A stretch of DNA of 64,000 nucleotides from Pseudomonadota bacterium (GCA_023398955.1 JAEWRL010000163.1:16424-80423); one strand, 5' to 3'. Shown: positions 1-9,678, numbered from the stretch's first letter. The notes: a model not told the origin generated them from the sequence alone. Made by a program: numbers and translations.

Positions 1-1
1 C

Positions 2-1009
2 TTCTCGCGTGTCCCAGGAGAGCGCCTCGATGCTTCCCTCATCACGCATCGCATTCAGGCTGCGGTCGAACGGCGGCAGCTCTTCGGCCTTCCTTCGGAG
101 GACACCGACGGCTATCGTCTCATCCATGCGGAGGGTGATGGCCTTCCCGGTCTCGTGGTGGACCGCTTCGGGGCCGACCTCGTGCTGCAGGTGGGTTGCT
201 TGGGCATGAAGCTGAAGCAATCGCTCATCGTCGATGCTCTCCGCCACGTCTTCCAACCACGCTCGATCCTGGACAGGACGTCTGCTCGGGTAGCAGAGCA
301 GGAGGGCTTCAGGAGAGACGAAGGCCCGCTCGTTGGCAGCGCGCCTGACGCGCTGGGCTTCCGGGAACGAGCTTTCCGCTACCGAATACCCGGCGCTTTT
401 GGTCAAAAGACCGGCTTCTATTTCGACCAGCGCCCGTTGCGTGCCCGGATCGAAGCGCTCGCCAAGGACCGCCGCGTGCTCGATGCCCACACTTATGTTG
501 GTGCCATGGCGATGGCGGCGGCCCGAGGTGGCGCCAGCGAGGTGCACGCCGTCGACTCCAGCGCTGCTGCCATCGAGGTCGGGGCCGAGTGCGCAGCAAT
601 CAACGGCCTTTCCGCCAAGATCTCCTTCGAGCGGGGAGACGCCCTGACGGTCTTGCAGCGCGAAGCGCGACGCGGCGGATACGATCTGGTCATCTGCGAT
701 CCGCCAAAACTAGCGGCTTCGCGCGCCCACCAGCGCAAGTCCCTGAGTACTATGCGCCGCCTGGCCGCGGGCGCTGCTCGAGCAACCCGCCCGGGTGGGC
801 TCTTAGTGCTTTGCTCGTGCTCGGCAGCCATCGACATGGACACCATGGTCCGCATCCTCGCCCTGGCATGCCGGGACGTGGGCCTGCAAGCCACGGTCCT
901 CGAGCGTGGTCACCAGGGCCCCGATCATCCGGTGCTCGCCGCGTTCCCAGAAGGGCTCTATCTCTCTTGCATCGTCGCTCAGATCCGCCCGGTTGCCGCC
1001 CGTAAGTAA
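2..1009 (+). CDS. RlmI-type class I SAM-dependent rRNA methyltransferase (5' end outside window)
   Basis: The reading frame is open from base 2, so the gene starts upstream of the window; about 335 residues are visible. The first visible part reads RRQLFGLPSEDTDGYRLIHA and then GDGLPGLVVDRFG, the typical central part of RlmI/RlmK-like 23S rRNA cytosine-C5 methyltransferases. It continues with GQKTGFYFDQR and the SAM-binding and catalytic motif CDPPKLA near visible residue 232. The family normally has an N-terminal PUA domain, which would lie off the left edge. The motif I glycine loop is slightly unusual (VLDAHTYVGAMA instead of the usual LDLFCYTGGF). A start at base 155 would remove conserved sequence and is not the real start. 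The exact target base is inferred from family only. Confidence 0.85.
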   Translation, partial: FSRVPGERLDASLITHRIQAAVERRQLFGLPSEDTDGYRLIHAEGDGLPGLVVDRFGADLVLQVGCLGMKLKQSLIVDALRHVFQPRSILDRTSARVAEQEGFRRDEGPLVGSAPDALGFRERAFRYRIPGAFGQKTGFYFDQRPLRARIEALAKDRRVLDAHTYVGAMAMAAARGGASEVHAVDSSAAAIEVGAECAAINGLSAKISFERGDALTVLQREARRGGYDLVICDPPKLAASRAHQRKSLSTMRRLAAGAARATRPGGLLVLCSCSAAIDMDTMVRILALACRDVGLQATVLERGHQGPDHPVLAAFPEGLYLSCIVAQIRPVAARK

Positions 1010-1024
1010 CGTTGCACGGTGGTG

Positions 1025-3721
1025 TCATTCCGGTGTTTTGCAAGATCGCTCGCGCTCGGCCAAGAGCGCCTGGATCGCCACGAGTACACTGCCCGGAGTG
1101 ACCGGCTTCGCGAGGAAGTCTACTCCCTCGTCGAGCACCCCCCGGTGCGCGATACTGTCTTCCGTGTAACCTGACATATAAAGGACCGCTACCTCTGGGT
1201 GCTGCCGCAGCAGCTCGTCCGCCAGCTGCTTGCCGTTCATCTTCGGCATGAGCACATCCGTCAGAAGGACGTCAATCTTCCCTTCGTAGGTGCTTGCCAT
1301 CTGCAGCGCGTGAGAGGGATCCGCCGCAGAAAGCACCTCGTAGCCGGCACGAACGAGGGTGGCGGTGACCATGCTGCGCAGTTGAACGTCGTCTTCCGCA
1401 ACAAGAATCACGCCTCCCCGTGCCGCGCGCAGGCCCGCCCTCGAAGGCGGAGCCTCTTCGACTGGCTCATTGGTGGCCGGCAGGTAGACCGTGAAGGTCG
1501 CACCCTGGCCCGGCTCGCTCTCGACGCTCACCCCCCCACCGCTCTGACGCACGATGCCAAAGACCATGGAGAGACCGAGCCCGGTACCTTCACCGGGCCC
1601 TTTGGTGGTGAAGAACGGCTCGAACACGCGCCGGCGCGTCTCGCTATCCATACCGTGCCCGGTATCCGCGACGGCAATGGCTGCATAGCTTCCTGAAGGC
1701 AGATCAAGCTCTGGACGCGTGGCGTCCGCCGGCAGGTACTCACCAGCGCGAACCTCGATAGTCAACACGCCACCATCCGGCATGGCGTCACGAGCATTGA
1801 CGACCAGGTTCAGGATAATCTGCTGGATCTGGTTGGGATCCGCCTTGATGGCAGCCGTGGCTGAGGGTTGCCGGACGATGACCTGGATGTTCTCATCGAC
1901 CAAACGGCGCAGCATCGGCTCCATATCGCTGACCGCCTCGCTCAGGTCCATGACGCGAATCTTCAGGATCTGCTTGCGGCCAAAGGCGAGCAGCTGCCGG
2001 GTCAGGGCCGCCGCGCGCTCCCCTGCTCGGCGCACCTCGTCCAGGTCCGTCATGGCGCCGTGTCCGGGGCACAGCTTTGTGGCCGCAAGCGCCGAGAAGC
2101 CCAGGATGACCGACAGCAGATTGTTGAAGTCGTGCGCAACACCGCCCGCCAGGCGCCCGATGGCCTCCATCTTTTGGGCTTGGCGAAACTGCTCCTCCAG
2201 CTCCTTCTCCCGAGAGAGATCGCGAGCAATGGTCGACAGGTAGGCGGCACCGCCGCTGGCGTCGTGATGAGCCAAGAGTACCTGCGACATGGGCACTACG
2301 CGGCCATCATGAGTGACGAAGTGCGTCTCCGACGTCCAAGACCCGTGCCGGAGTGCGTGCGGCGCGCCGACTGTTTTGATGAGCTCGAACGTCTCTGGCG
2401 GGTGAGCGACGGCGATATTCTGCCCGTGGAGGCTGGCTTCCGGCAGAATGCCGAGGAACTCGCGGGCTGCCCTGTTGAGGTAGACCAACGCCCCATCCAG
2501 ATTCGTGACGCTGACGAAGTCAGGCGTCGCATCGAGGATTGCTGCGCTGCGTTGACGGTCCTCCTCCGCAGACTTCCGGTCCGTGACGTCGAGCATCGCT
2601 CCCACCGTTCGGATCGGCACCCACCTCCCCCGCGCCTCGCCGAAGAACGTCGTCGCCCGGATCATCAGCCAGCGCAGACTGCCATCGCCGCGGTACCAGC
2701 GAAACTCCACATCATAGCTACCATCTCCCTCAGGTTCGCGAGCGCGCCGGAACGCCAGCTCGACGCCAGTCGCGTCGGTCGGGTGAATCCGCGAGCGAAA
2801 CCAGTCCCAACTCGCGCACTCCGTGCCGTCCATGCCCAGGAGCTCCTTCATGGTCGGCGACCAGTAAACACTTGCGTCGGACGCTGACAGACAGTGATCC
2901 TGATCGAAGATACCCACACGCGAGGCGCGCGTCGCCTGAGAGAGGCGCTCCTCGCTGCACTTGAGCGCAATGGCCAGCTCCTGCCTCTCCGTCATGTCCA
3001 TCACGGACCCCGTGGTCAGGACGGGCACGCGTCGACCGCCAACGGCTCCGAAGGTCGTCGTCGCACGGGTGTGCAGCCAGCGCAGCGCTCCGTCGGTGCG
3101 AATGATCCGATGCAGGATGTCGAAATCACCGGTTCCTTCCGGATCGTGGGCACGAGCGATGGCGCGCAGCATCTTCTCTCTGTCCTCCACGTAGAACGCC
3201 TCCCCGAAGGAGGCGATCGTCAGAACCTCTTCCGGCGCAAACCCATAGAGATCCCGCAGGCGTGGCGAACCATAGATGTGCCCCGAGAGATGATCGTGCT
3301 CGTAGACGCCAATGCGCCAGGTAGCGACGGCGCGAGCGTGGCGCCGAGCCTCCATGGCAAGCAACGCAAGCTCCTGTCCTTCGACGACCCGGAACGTTGC
3401 GAGGTAGGCCAAGTCCTCTCCAAGACGAACCTCCGCGCTTCGCATCTCGGTGAGGATGCCATCACCGCCAGAAGCGCGGAGCAACAGTCGGCGAGCACGT
3501 GGGGGTGTCTCATTGGCCGTCGAACGGAGAATCTCGAGCGCCGGTGTCTCCGCGCTATCTTGGATCACCGTCTCGAAGGAGCGCTGCAACAGGTCGACGC
3601 GCTCACAGCACAGGAGCTTGGCCAGACTCTCATTGCACGCAATCAGGTGCAGCGCCGTGCTTACGACTGCGGCCGCATCGGGTAGCATGTCGAGAAGAGC
3701 CTGTAAGCTCGTGTGATCCAT
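1025..3721 (-). CDS. PAS-domain hybrid sensor histidine kinase with C-terminal receiver
   Basis: This is an 898-residue soluble hybrid kinase with no clear membrane segment. An N-terminal PAS-like region (about 1-115) is followed by PAS domains at about 130-250, 260-380 (both with the PAC-type motif DGxLRWLxxRAT) and 390-505. The HisKA domain holds GGVAHDFNNLL with the phosphoacceptor His at 530. The HATPase domain has NLVVNARDAMPDGG, ADTGHG and GTGLGLSMV. The receiver (about 771-890) has the acidic pair EDD and Asp822 in LLTDVLMP, with KP at 872. The upstream TTG at 3784 is possible, but the ATG at 3721 begins the PAS-like homology directly. It stands alone and convergent with the methyltransferase; the signal sensed is unknown. 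Confidence 0.88.
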   Translation of the reverse strand: MDHTSLQALLDMLPDAAAVVSTALHLIACNESLAKLLCCERVDLLQRSFETVIQDSAETPALEILRSTANETPPRARRLLLRASGGDGILTEMRSAEVRLGEDLAYLATFRVVEGQELALLAMEARRHARAVATWRIGVYEHDHLSGHIYGSPRLRDLYGFAPEEVLTIASFGEAFYVEDREKMLRAIARAHDPEGTGDFDILHRIIRTDGALRWLHTRATTTFGAVGGRRVPVLTTGSVMDMTERQELAIALKCSEERLSQATRASRVGIFDQDHCLSASDASVYWSPTMKELLGMDGTECASWDWFRSRIHPTDATGVELAFRRAREPEGDGSYDVEFRWYRGDGSLRWLMIRATTFFGEARGRWVPIRTVGAMLDVTDRKSAEEDRQRSAAILDATPDFVSVTNLDGALVYLNRAAREFLGILPEASLHGQNIAVAHPPETFELIKTVGAPHALRHGSWTSETHFVTHDGRVVPMSQVLLAHHDASGGAAYLSTIARDLSREKELEEQFRQAQKMEAIGRLAGGVAHDFNNLLSVILGFSALAATKLCPGHGAMTDLDEVRRAGERAAALTRQLLAFGRKQILKIRVMDLSEAVSDMEPMLRRLVDENIQVIVRQPSATAAIKADPNQIQQIILNLVVNARDAMPDGGVLTIEVRAGEYLPADATRPELDLPSGSYAAIAVADTGHGMDSETRRRVFEPFFTTKGPGEGTGLGLSMVFGIVRQSGGGVSVESEPGQGATFTVYLPATNEPVEEAPPSRAGLRAARGGVILVAEDDVQLRSMVTATLVRAGYEVLSAADPSHALQMASTYEGKIDVLLTDVLMPKMNGKQLADELLRQHPEVAVLYMSGYTEDSIAHRGVLDEGVDFLAKPVTPGSVLVAIQALLAERERSCKTPE

Positions 3722-3980
3722 CCGGCAAACCCGCTGGCGCAGTATGGGCCAGTTGGTCCGCCTTGTCTCGGACGCATTCGCCAAAGTCTTGGAAAGGACC
3801 AGCGAGCGTCAAGACAGCTCCGCTGACGATCCGAGTTGGCATCCGCGCTCGGAACCATCGATTCCGGCGACCATTCTGCCAGAGCTCGTGCACTGATCAC
3901 TTGAACTTGGTGGTTCTCGTCTTTGGTTGGCAGCGGCGCGCGCCTTGCCGCCCCCGGCATTTTGCGGCAGGCCTGATGGC

Positions 3981-4736
3981 ATGCCAACAAAACGGGTCGA
4001 GTTCAACGGCAGCAACGGGCAGCGCCTCTCAGGGAGGTTGGATCTGCCCGAGGGGCCGCCACGTTGCGTGGGATTGTTCGCCCATTGCTTCACCTGTTCG
4101 AAGGAATCCGCCGCCGCAGCGACGATAAGCCGCGAGCTGAGCCGTCAGGGCATCGGCGTGCTCCGCTTCGACTTCACGGGGCTCGGTGAGAGCACTGGTG
4201 AGTTCGCGAACACCGACTTCACGTCGAATATCGCAGACCTCCACGACGCAGCGCGGTGGCTCGCAGATGAACTGGAACCACCGCAGCTCCTCGTTGGGCA
4301 TAGCCTCGGTGGGGCGGCGGCCTTGCGGGCGGCAGCCGACCTGCCCAACGTGCGCGCCGTCTCGACAATCGGAGCACCCGCGACGCCGTCTCATGTCGAG
4401 CGACTGCTTCGAGGCTCCGTCGCCGAGATCCGCGACAAGGGCAGCGCAGAGGTCGGCATCGGCGGTCGTAGTTTCCGGATCTCCCGAGCCTTCCTCGACG
4501 ATCTGGCTGACTACGATCGACGCGACGGCTTGGCTCGCTTGGGCGCGGCCAAGCTGCTCTTCCACGCCGTAGACGACGAGGTCGTCGCACTCGAGAGCGC
4601 CAGTAGACTGTTCGCGAAGCTGACGCACCCTAAGAGTTTCGTGGCCCTCGAGAGCGCCGACCACCTACTGACGACACGGCGCGACGGTGAGGACGTCGCA
4701 AGGATTCTTGCGGCCTGGGTCACTCGCTACGTATGA
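3981..4736 (+). CDS. alpha/beta hydrolase
   Basis: A 251-residue alpha/beta-hydrolase fold protein. The nucleophile elbow GHSLGG puts Ser108 as nucleophile, with the acid in AVDDEVV (Asp198/199) and His228 in SADHLL, a full triad. The HCF motif (FAHCFTCSKES) around residues 34-43 and DFTGLGES at 64-71 resemble the hydrolase half of the hydrolase-OsmC fusion proteins found in many bacteria; here there is no OsmC half. The ATG at 3981 is preferred over the upstream start at 3927 because the family homology begins at MPTKRVEF. No signal peptide is seen, so it is probably cytoplasmic. The substrate is unknown. It diverges from the kinase gene on its left. Confidence 0.82.
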   Translation: MPTKRVEFNGSNGQRLSGRLDLPEGPPRCVGLFAHCFTCSKESAAAATISRELSRQGIGVLRFDFTGLGESTGEFANTDFTSNIADLHDAARWLADELEPPQLLVGHSLGGAAALRAAADLPNVRAVSTIGAPATPSHVERLLRGSVAEIRDKGSAEVGIGGRSFRISRAFLDDLADYDRRDGLARLGAAKLLFHAVDDEVVALESASRLFAKLTHPKSFVALESADHLLTTRRDGEDVARILAAWVTRYV

Positions 4737-4788
4737 CGCGACGGAACCCTTTGAATGACAGCCCGGGTGCGGTCGTCGCGACGTGCCT

Positions 4789-5172
4789 CTAGCCCCTCTG
4801 GATCAGCTCGATCTTGTAGCCATCAGGATCCTCGACGAAGGCTATCACGGTGCTGCCGTGCTTCATGGGTCCGGCTTCACGGACCACCTTCCCGCCACGG
4901 TCCTTGATGGCGGCGCATGCGGCGTAGGCGTCGGATACGCCCAACGCGATGTGCCCGAAGCCGTTTCCCAGCTCGTATCGAGGCGTATCCCAGTTGTGGG
5001 TCAGCTCGAGGACGGCACCTTCCGACTCCGGGCCATAGCCGACGAAGGCCAGGGTGAAGCGCCCCTCGGGATAGTCTTGACGGCGCAAGAGCTGCATACC
5101 GAGCACTTGTGTATAGAAATCCAAGGATCTCTCGAGCTCTCCAACTCGGATCATGGTGTGCAGAATTCGCAT
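4789..5172 (-). CDS. gloA: lactoylglutathione lyase (glyoxalase I)
   Basis: A 127-residue VOC-fold protein that isomerises the hemithioacetal of methylglyoxal and glutathione to S-lactoylglutathione. The start MRILHTMIRVGDLxxS-type sequence (here MRILHTMIRVGELERSL) is characteristic. All four metal ligands known in Escherichia coli GloA are present at the same positions: His5, Glu56, His74 and Glu122. The ending EDPDGYKIELIQ is typical. Length matches the family. It lies as a single gene between the convergent hydrolase gene and the divergent second hybrid kinase. The metal (Ni versus Zn) is not decided by the ligands, but the short form without the extra loops fits the Ni/Co-activated type. 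Confidence 0.95.
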   Translation of the reverse strand: MRILHTMIRVGELERSLDFYTQVLGMQLLRRQDYPEGRFTLAFVGYGPESEGAVLELTHNWDTPRYELGNGFGHIALGVSDAYAACAAIKDRGGKVVREAGPMKHGSTVIAFVEDPDGYKIELIQRG

Positions 5173-5432
5173 GGGATGCTCCTCGTTGCTCGAAGGGACG
5201 CCTCGGGGCTAACCCAGTCTCCCTTCAGCAGCAAGTGATAGGAACTCACTCGAGCGGAACCAATGACCGGCCAGCCGCCCGCCAACATCGGGTGAGTGCC
5301 GGGACAGCTTGACTCATGCGCGGGTGGCCGCCATCCGGCTCCTCCGCCGCGAGCGGATGGTCGGCGCGACACTTGCCATGCCGTCGTTGGGTAGTCACGT
5401 TCCCGTATCCGTGAAGAGTGTCGGGGCGCGAC

Positions 5433-7022
5433 ATGACTGAGAACGACGAGAGCCTGCGGTCGATGATCGTCACGGCGTGCGACAGTTCGCCCGCCGGCTG
5501 CCTGGTGGCGGACCGTTCAGGCGTGATTGTTTATGTCAATCGCAGCGTCGAGCGGATGTTCGGTTACGACCGCAGCGAGCTCGTCGGTAAGCGAGTCGAG
5601 ACGCTGGTGCCGGAGGAACGGGCCCACACCCACGTCCGCTCGCGAGAGCGGTTCTTCGAGAACGCGACGGCGCGCGCCATGGGCGGTGGCGCCGTGCTGC
5701 CCGGGCGCCGTAAAGACGGGAGCACGGTCCCTTTGGAGATTGGGCTGACGCCCGTTACAGCCGAAGGTCGCTGCTATGTAATCGGCTCGCTCGTGGACGT
5801 GAGCGCGCGGCTCGCCGCGGAGCGTCGCGCAGAGCACAGCGAACAACAGCTGGTGCAGTCCCAGAAGTTGGAGGCGCTTGGCAATCTGGCCGGCGGGATC
5901 TCCCATGATTTCAACAATATCCTCCTCGCGATCCTCGGCTATGCCGAGCTGCTCAAGAGCTCTTCACTGACGGACGCGCAGTCCATGGAGGATCTCGACG
6001 CGATCCTCGAAGCCGCGTCGCGAGGTCGGGATCTCGTGCAGCGCATACTGGGCATCGCTCGACATCGGGAGGGCCCGCGGGAACCCCTCCAGCTCGGTGG
6101 TATCGTCGAAGAGGCGGGTCGATTGCTGAAGAGCACGCTGCCGAGCTCCGTCAAGCTGATGCTCGTCACGGATTCCGCCACCCCGACGGTCCTGGCTGAC
6201 GCTACCCAGGTGCACCAGGTGGTCATGAACCTGGCGACCAACGCAGCCGCTGCGATGCCCAAGGGTGGGCCATTGCAAATCCGCGTTGAACCGCTGCAGG
6301 TCTCCCCCGAGGAAGCTCACGCGGTGCCTGGAGCGCGGGAGGGTCTACACGCCTCCATCGTCGTATCGGATGCGGGCACCGGTATGTCGGAGGACGTCAA
6401 GGCCCGCGTGTTCGAGCCGTTCTTCACGACGAAGCCCGAGGGCAAAGGAACGGGCTTTGGGCTCTCGATGGTGCATGGTATCGCGACGGGACTCGGCGGA
6501 TACGTGCAGGTCTCCAGCGAGCTGGGCGTCGGAACGACAGTGCGCGTCAATCTTCCCGCATCGGGGCGGGCGCGCCGGTCGTCGGAGCACCCTCCCCCTG
6601 CCCCGGTTCGCTTCCGCGCCCTCTGGGTGGATGACGATCCCCGCCTTGCAACCCTTGGCCAGCGAACCCTGGCGCGGCTCGGCTTCGATGTAAGCGCCTA
6701 CACGTCCAGCTTGCAAGCGTTGGAAGACTTCCAAGCCGCCCCGGACGCGTTCGACCTCGTGGTGAGCGACAACACGATGCCGCATCTCTCTGGGCTCGCC
6801 TTCCTGGGCAAAGTGCATGCCCTGAGGCCAGACATCCCGACACTGATGGTCAGTGGAAGGGGTCTACTCCTCGATGCCGACGAGCTGAATCAGAATGGCG
6901 TCCGCCGCGTGCTCGCCAAGCCCTTCGCCTTCGCCGATCTGAAGACGGCGGTGAAGGCGCTGGTACCGGGAGCCCTCTCCGACGAGGGGCACGATGTGGC
7001 TGGGCCACAGGGCCGCCCATAG
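5433..7022 (+). CDS. single-PAS hybrid sensor histidine kinase with receiver
   Basis: A 529-residue soluble hybrid kinase. One PAS domain (about 10-125, with FGYDRSELVGKRVETLVP and RRKDGSTVPLEI) is followed by HisKA with GGISHDFNNIL (His158), a HATPase domain (MNLATNAAAAMPKGG, SDAGTG, GTGFGLSMVHG) and a C-terminal receiver with DDD and Asp446 in VVSDNTMP. The lysine of the receiver is in AKPF. The architecture is the same as the last half of the kinase at 1025-3721, so the two may be paralogues. The ATG at 5433 was chosen over the GTG at 5418; both give the same domains. It is a single gene with no partner regulator beside it, so the output is unknown. Confidence 0.87.
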   Translation: MTENDESLRSMIVTACDSSPAGCLVADRSGVIVYVNRSVERMFGYDRSELVGKRVETLVPEERAHTHVRSRERFFENATARAMGGGAVLPGRRKDGSTVPLEIGLTPVTAEGRCYVIGSLVDVSARLAAERRAEHSEQQLVQSQKLEALGNLAGGISHDFNNILLAILGYAELLKSSSLTDAQSMEDLDAILEAASRGRDLVQRILGIARHREGPREPLQLGGIVEEAGRLLKSTLPSSVKLMLVTDSATPTVLADATQVHQVVMNLATNAAAAMPKGGPLQIRVEPLQVSPEEAHAVPGAREGLHASIVVSDAGTGMSEDVKARVFEPFFTTKPEGKGTGFGLSMVHGIATGLGGYVQVSSELGVGTTVRVNLPASGRARRSSEHPPPAPVRFRALWVDDDPRLATLGQRTLARLGFDVSAYTSSLQALEDFQAAPDAFDLVVSDNTMPHLSGLAFLGKVHALRPDIPTLMVSGRGLLLDADELNQNGVRRVLAKPFAFADLKTAVKALVPGALSDEGHDVAGPQGRP

Positions 7023-7148
7023 AGGCACACGCCGACAGCGATAGGCCCCTCGGTGTCACCTCGCCTTTTGTGAGCAGGCGCGCTAGGCGGGAAGGCACAA
7101 TTTGCCGCCGCCGCCGCGCTCGCGATGCTCTTTGCCTCTGGCCGTGGA

Positions 7149-8174
7149 ATGCCCAAAATCGCCACCGAAATCCTGTCTCCCGACGCAGTATATCGGGCCG
7201 CAGCCATCCTGCGTGACGGCGGGCTGCTCGCCTTTCCCACTGAAACGGTTTGGGGGCTGGGCGCCAACGCCTTCGACGTCGTCGCCTGTCGACGCATCTT
7301 CCAGGCCAAGGGGAGGCCCCAGGACAACCCACTCATCGTCCACGTCGCAGACGCCGACGGCCTCATGGCCGCCACAACGCAGCTCGGACCGGAGGAAGAG
7401 GCGCTCATCGCCCGCTTCATGCCCGGCCCGCTCACGCTGGTGGTGCCGCGCGGGGCGCGCATCCATCCCGAAGTCACGGGAGGTCGCCCCGATGTCGGCG
7501 TGCGCATGCCACGCCTCGCGATTGCCCGTGAGCTCCTGGCACTCGCCGGGGTGCCCGTCGCAGCACCCTCTGCGAACCGGTCCGGAAGGCCAAGCCCGAC
7601 GACCTTCGAGATGGCCACAGCAGCCATGCAAGGCCGTGCCGAGGGCATCCTCGAAGGTCCGCCCTGCGAGGTAGGCTTGGAGTCCACCGTGGCGCGCGTC
7701 CACTGCGGAGAGATCCACATATTGCGCCCCGGTGCCATCACCGCCGAGGAGCTCTGGAGGGCGGTGCCCCATCTTCGGCCGATCATCGCCTACTCGGAGC
7801 CGATAGCAGGAGCGCCGCGGGCCCCCGGCCTCAAGTACGCTCACTATAGGCCGCGAGCACGCGTCATCGCCGCGGAGACCGTCCCTGAGCTATTGACCGC
7901 AGCGCGCGCGGTCGCTGCACAAGGGGCACTTGCTGTCCTGTGGCAGGCCGCCGAGCTATCGCCCTCGGTGGTAGCGGAGCTCCCGGTGGGCACAGCCCTG
8001 CATCCGTACGACAGTCTCCCCAGCTACGCGCAGCACCTCTTTGCCTGGTTTCACGCGCTGGATGAGGCCAACGTCGCGACCATCATCGCCCATCTGCCCG
8101 TCAACGACGGCTTGGGCCGCGCTCTGCGCAACCGCATCTCGAAGGCGGCAGAGCCCATCGCTGCACTGCCCTGA
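7149..8174 (+). CDS. L-threonylcarbamoyladenylate synthase (Sua5 type)
   Basis: This 341-residue protein makes threonylcarbamoyl-AMP from threonine, bicarbonate and ATP for the universal t6A37 modification of ANN-decoding tRNAs. The YrdC fold is clear: FPTETVWGLGANA, KGRPQDNPLIVHV, MPGPLTLVVPR, VGVRMPRL, and SANRSGRPSPT. After the linker PGLKYAHYRPRARV comes a C-terminal Sua5 domain of about 120 residues, so this is the long Sua5 form rather than the short TsaC. The ATG at 7149 begins the homology (MPKIATEIL); an upstream start at 7125 adds only eight residues. The reverse-strand cyclase gene lies convergently, 52 bases downstream. Confidence 0.93.
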   Translation: MPKIATEILSPDAVYRAAAILRDGGLLAFPTETVWGLGANAFDVVACRRIFQAKGRPQDNPLIVHVADADGLMAATTQLGPEEEALIARFMPGPLTLVVPRGARIHPEVTGGRPDVGVRMPRLAIARELLALAGVPVAAPSANRSGRPSPTTFEMATAAMQGRAEGILEGPPCEVGLESTVARVHCGEIHILRPGAITAEELWRAVPHLRPIIAYSEPIAGAPRAPGLKYAHYRPRARVIAAETVPELLTAARAVAAQGALAVLWQAAELSPSVVAELPVGTALHPYDSLPSYAQHLFAWFHALDEANVATIIAHLPVNDGLGRALRNRISKAAEPIAALP

Positions 8175-8226
8175 GTCGAGGCACCTCTTGGGCGGCGGCT
8201 CCCGCCGGTATCAGCTGGGCGCTCCT

Positions 8227-9678
8227 TCAGCGCGCTGGCCGCGTCTCGAGAGTCACCTCGACTGCACTCGGAGCGTCGGGCGCGAGGCGCATCCCCGTAG
8301 GAACGCGCAGCTTCTCAGTGAAGGTCTCGGAGGGTCCCACGGCTGAAAGATCGATGGGTTCGGTGGGTACGGCGGCATTGCGTCCCCGATCCCTCCGGCG
8401 AATCACGACCTTCACGCGGGGCGGGTTCGCCGACGCCTGGACGAGCTGCCTGCCATCCGGAAGCCGCCCAACCAGCTTGGGGCGGATGGGCAGCTCTACG
8501 AACTCGGTCGGGTGCGCCACCACTTGCACCTGCTTGGGGGAGGCCGAGATGAGCTCGAGCTCCTGCGGCAGGTCGAGGCGCTCGGCCGTAACCGGGACGG
8601 TCTGTACCCCTGGCTTCAGCCCGTCCCCGGCAATTGTCAGCGTCTGTTCCGCGTCCTCCAACCTGCCGAAGGCGCGCATCGGCCCCCGCAGGGTGACGCT
8701 GACCTGCTGCGCCTCCGGGACGTCGAGGCTCAACCGGTCCGGAACGTCGCGGTACACGACAGGAACGTCGATGGTACGTTCCAATGTCGTGGAGGCCCGC
8801 CCCTGGACCGCAACCCAGGCAATGATTGCTACGCCAAAAGCCGCCAGCTTCGCGCCCCAGTGGCTCGCCAACGCTGCCCGCAGCCCACGGCGCTCGGTGG
8901 CGTCACCGAGGGAGGCGTAGAAACGCTCCAGTTCGCGCTGAAGCTCCGCGCTCGAGCACCGCGTCAGGGTGCCTTGACGAGCAATCGATATCGTACCCCT
9001 CTCCTCAGAGACGACGACCACGAGCGCGTCGGAGCGCTCGGACGTGCCTAACGCTGCGGCATGGCGCGTGCCGCGCCCCCCCAGCGCCTCATGCCGAGCG
9101 GACAGAGGCAGATGGACGCCAAAGCGCGTCACGAGACCTCGATCGACGACGACCGCGCCATCGTGTCCCGGCGAGCTCGAATCGAAGATGCTGAGGAGCA
9201 GCGCTGTGCTCGATCTCCCCCCGAGCTCGTAACCTCCCGAGAGGTGGCGCTCGAGCGGCTCTCGCCCTTTGAAGACCATCAAGGCTCCAACACGCTCCTT
9301 CGCCATCATGTCCATGGCCTGTACCGTATCCATGATGAGCTCCTCCGCGCCCTTGGGCGTCTGCCGTGGACGCAACCAGCGGTTGGTCGCGATCCGCTCG
9401 AAGGCGCGCCGGATGTCTTCCTGGAAAATGACGACCAGGGCGAGTAGCGCGACCGTAAGCCCGAGCTGAAAGAGGAAGAGCGTGAGGTACATGTCGAGGG
9501 CTCGCGCGGCGAAGTACACGCCAGTGATGGCGCCGAGCCCCGTCAAGACGGAGCGAGAGCGCGAGCGGCGCACCCAGCGAATCACCACGTAGACGAAAGC
9601 CGTCACGACCGCGATGTCGACGGCATCGGCGAGCCGAAGTGCCGGAAGCCAACTGAACAGATCCAGGTCCCCGAACAT
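8227..9678 (-). CDS. CdaA-type diadenylate cyclase fused to YbbR (CdaR-like) domains
   Basis: A 483-residue protein predicted to make cyclic di-AMP at the inner membrane. Three N-terminal hydrophobic segments (about 21-37, 45-63, 69-87) are followed by the DAC domain: GHDGAVVVDRG with the catalytic DGA at 173-175 and GTRHAAALG at 203-211. In canonical CdaA the latter motif is RHR; here it is RHA (205-207). A fourth membrane segment (about 273-292) leads into two YbbR-type repeats (about 296-375 and 385-475), opening WVAVQGRASTTLERTIDVPV. In Firmicutes the cyclase and its YbbR regulator CdaR are separate neighbouring genes; here they are one polypeptide. The ATG at 9678 is preferred over an upstream start at 9702. 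It follows the lipoprotein gene by 105 bases and may share its operon. Confidence 0.9.
   Translation of the reverse strand: MFGDLDLFSWLPALRLADAVDIAVVTAFVYVVIRWVRRSRSRSVLTGLGAITGVYFAARALDMYLTLFLFQLGLTVALLALVVIFQEDIRRAFERIATNRWLRPRQTPKGAEELIMDTVQAMDMMAKERVGALMVFKGREPLERHLSGGYELGGRSSTALLLSIFDSSSPGHDGAVVVDRGLVTRFGVHLPLSARHEALGGRGTRHAAALGTSERSDALVVVVSEERGTISIARQGTLTRCSSAELQRELERFYASLGDATERRGLRAALASHWGAKLAAFGVAIIAWVAVQGRASTTLERTIDVPVVYRDVPDRLSLDVPEAQQVSVTLRGPMRAFGRLEDAEQTLTIAGDGLKPGVQTVPVTAERLDLPQELELISASPKQVQVVAHPTEFVELPIRPKLVGRLPDGRQLVQASANPPRVKVVIRRRDRGRNAAVPTEPIDLSAVGPSETFTEKLRVPTGMRLAPDAPSAVEVTLETRPAR

Noticed and set aside
1868..2887. 339-codon plus-strand frame opposite the first hybrid kinase
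   Set aside because: No recognisable sequence; shadow of the PAS/HisKA coding frame.
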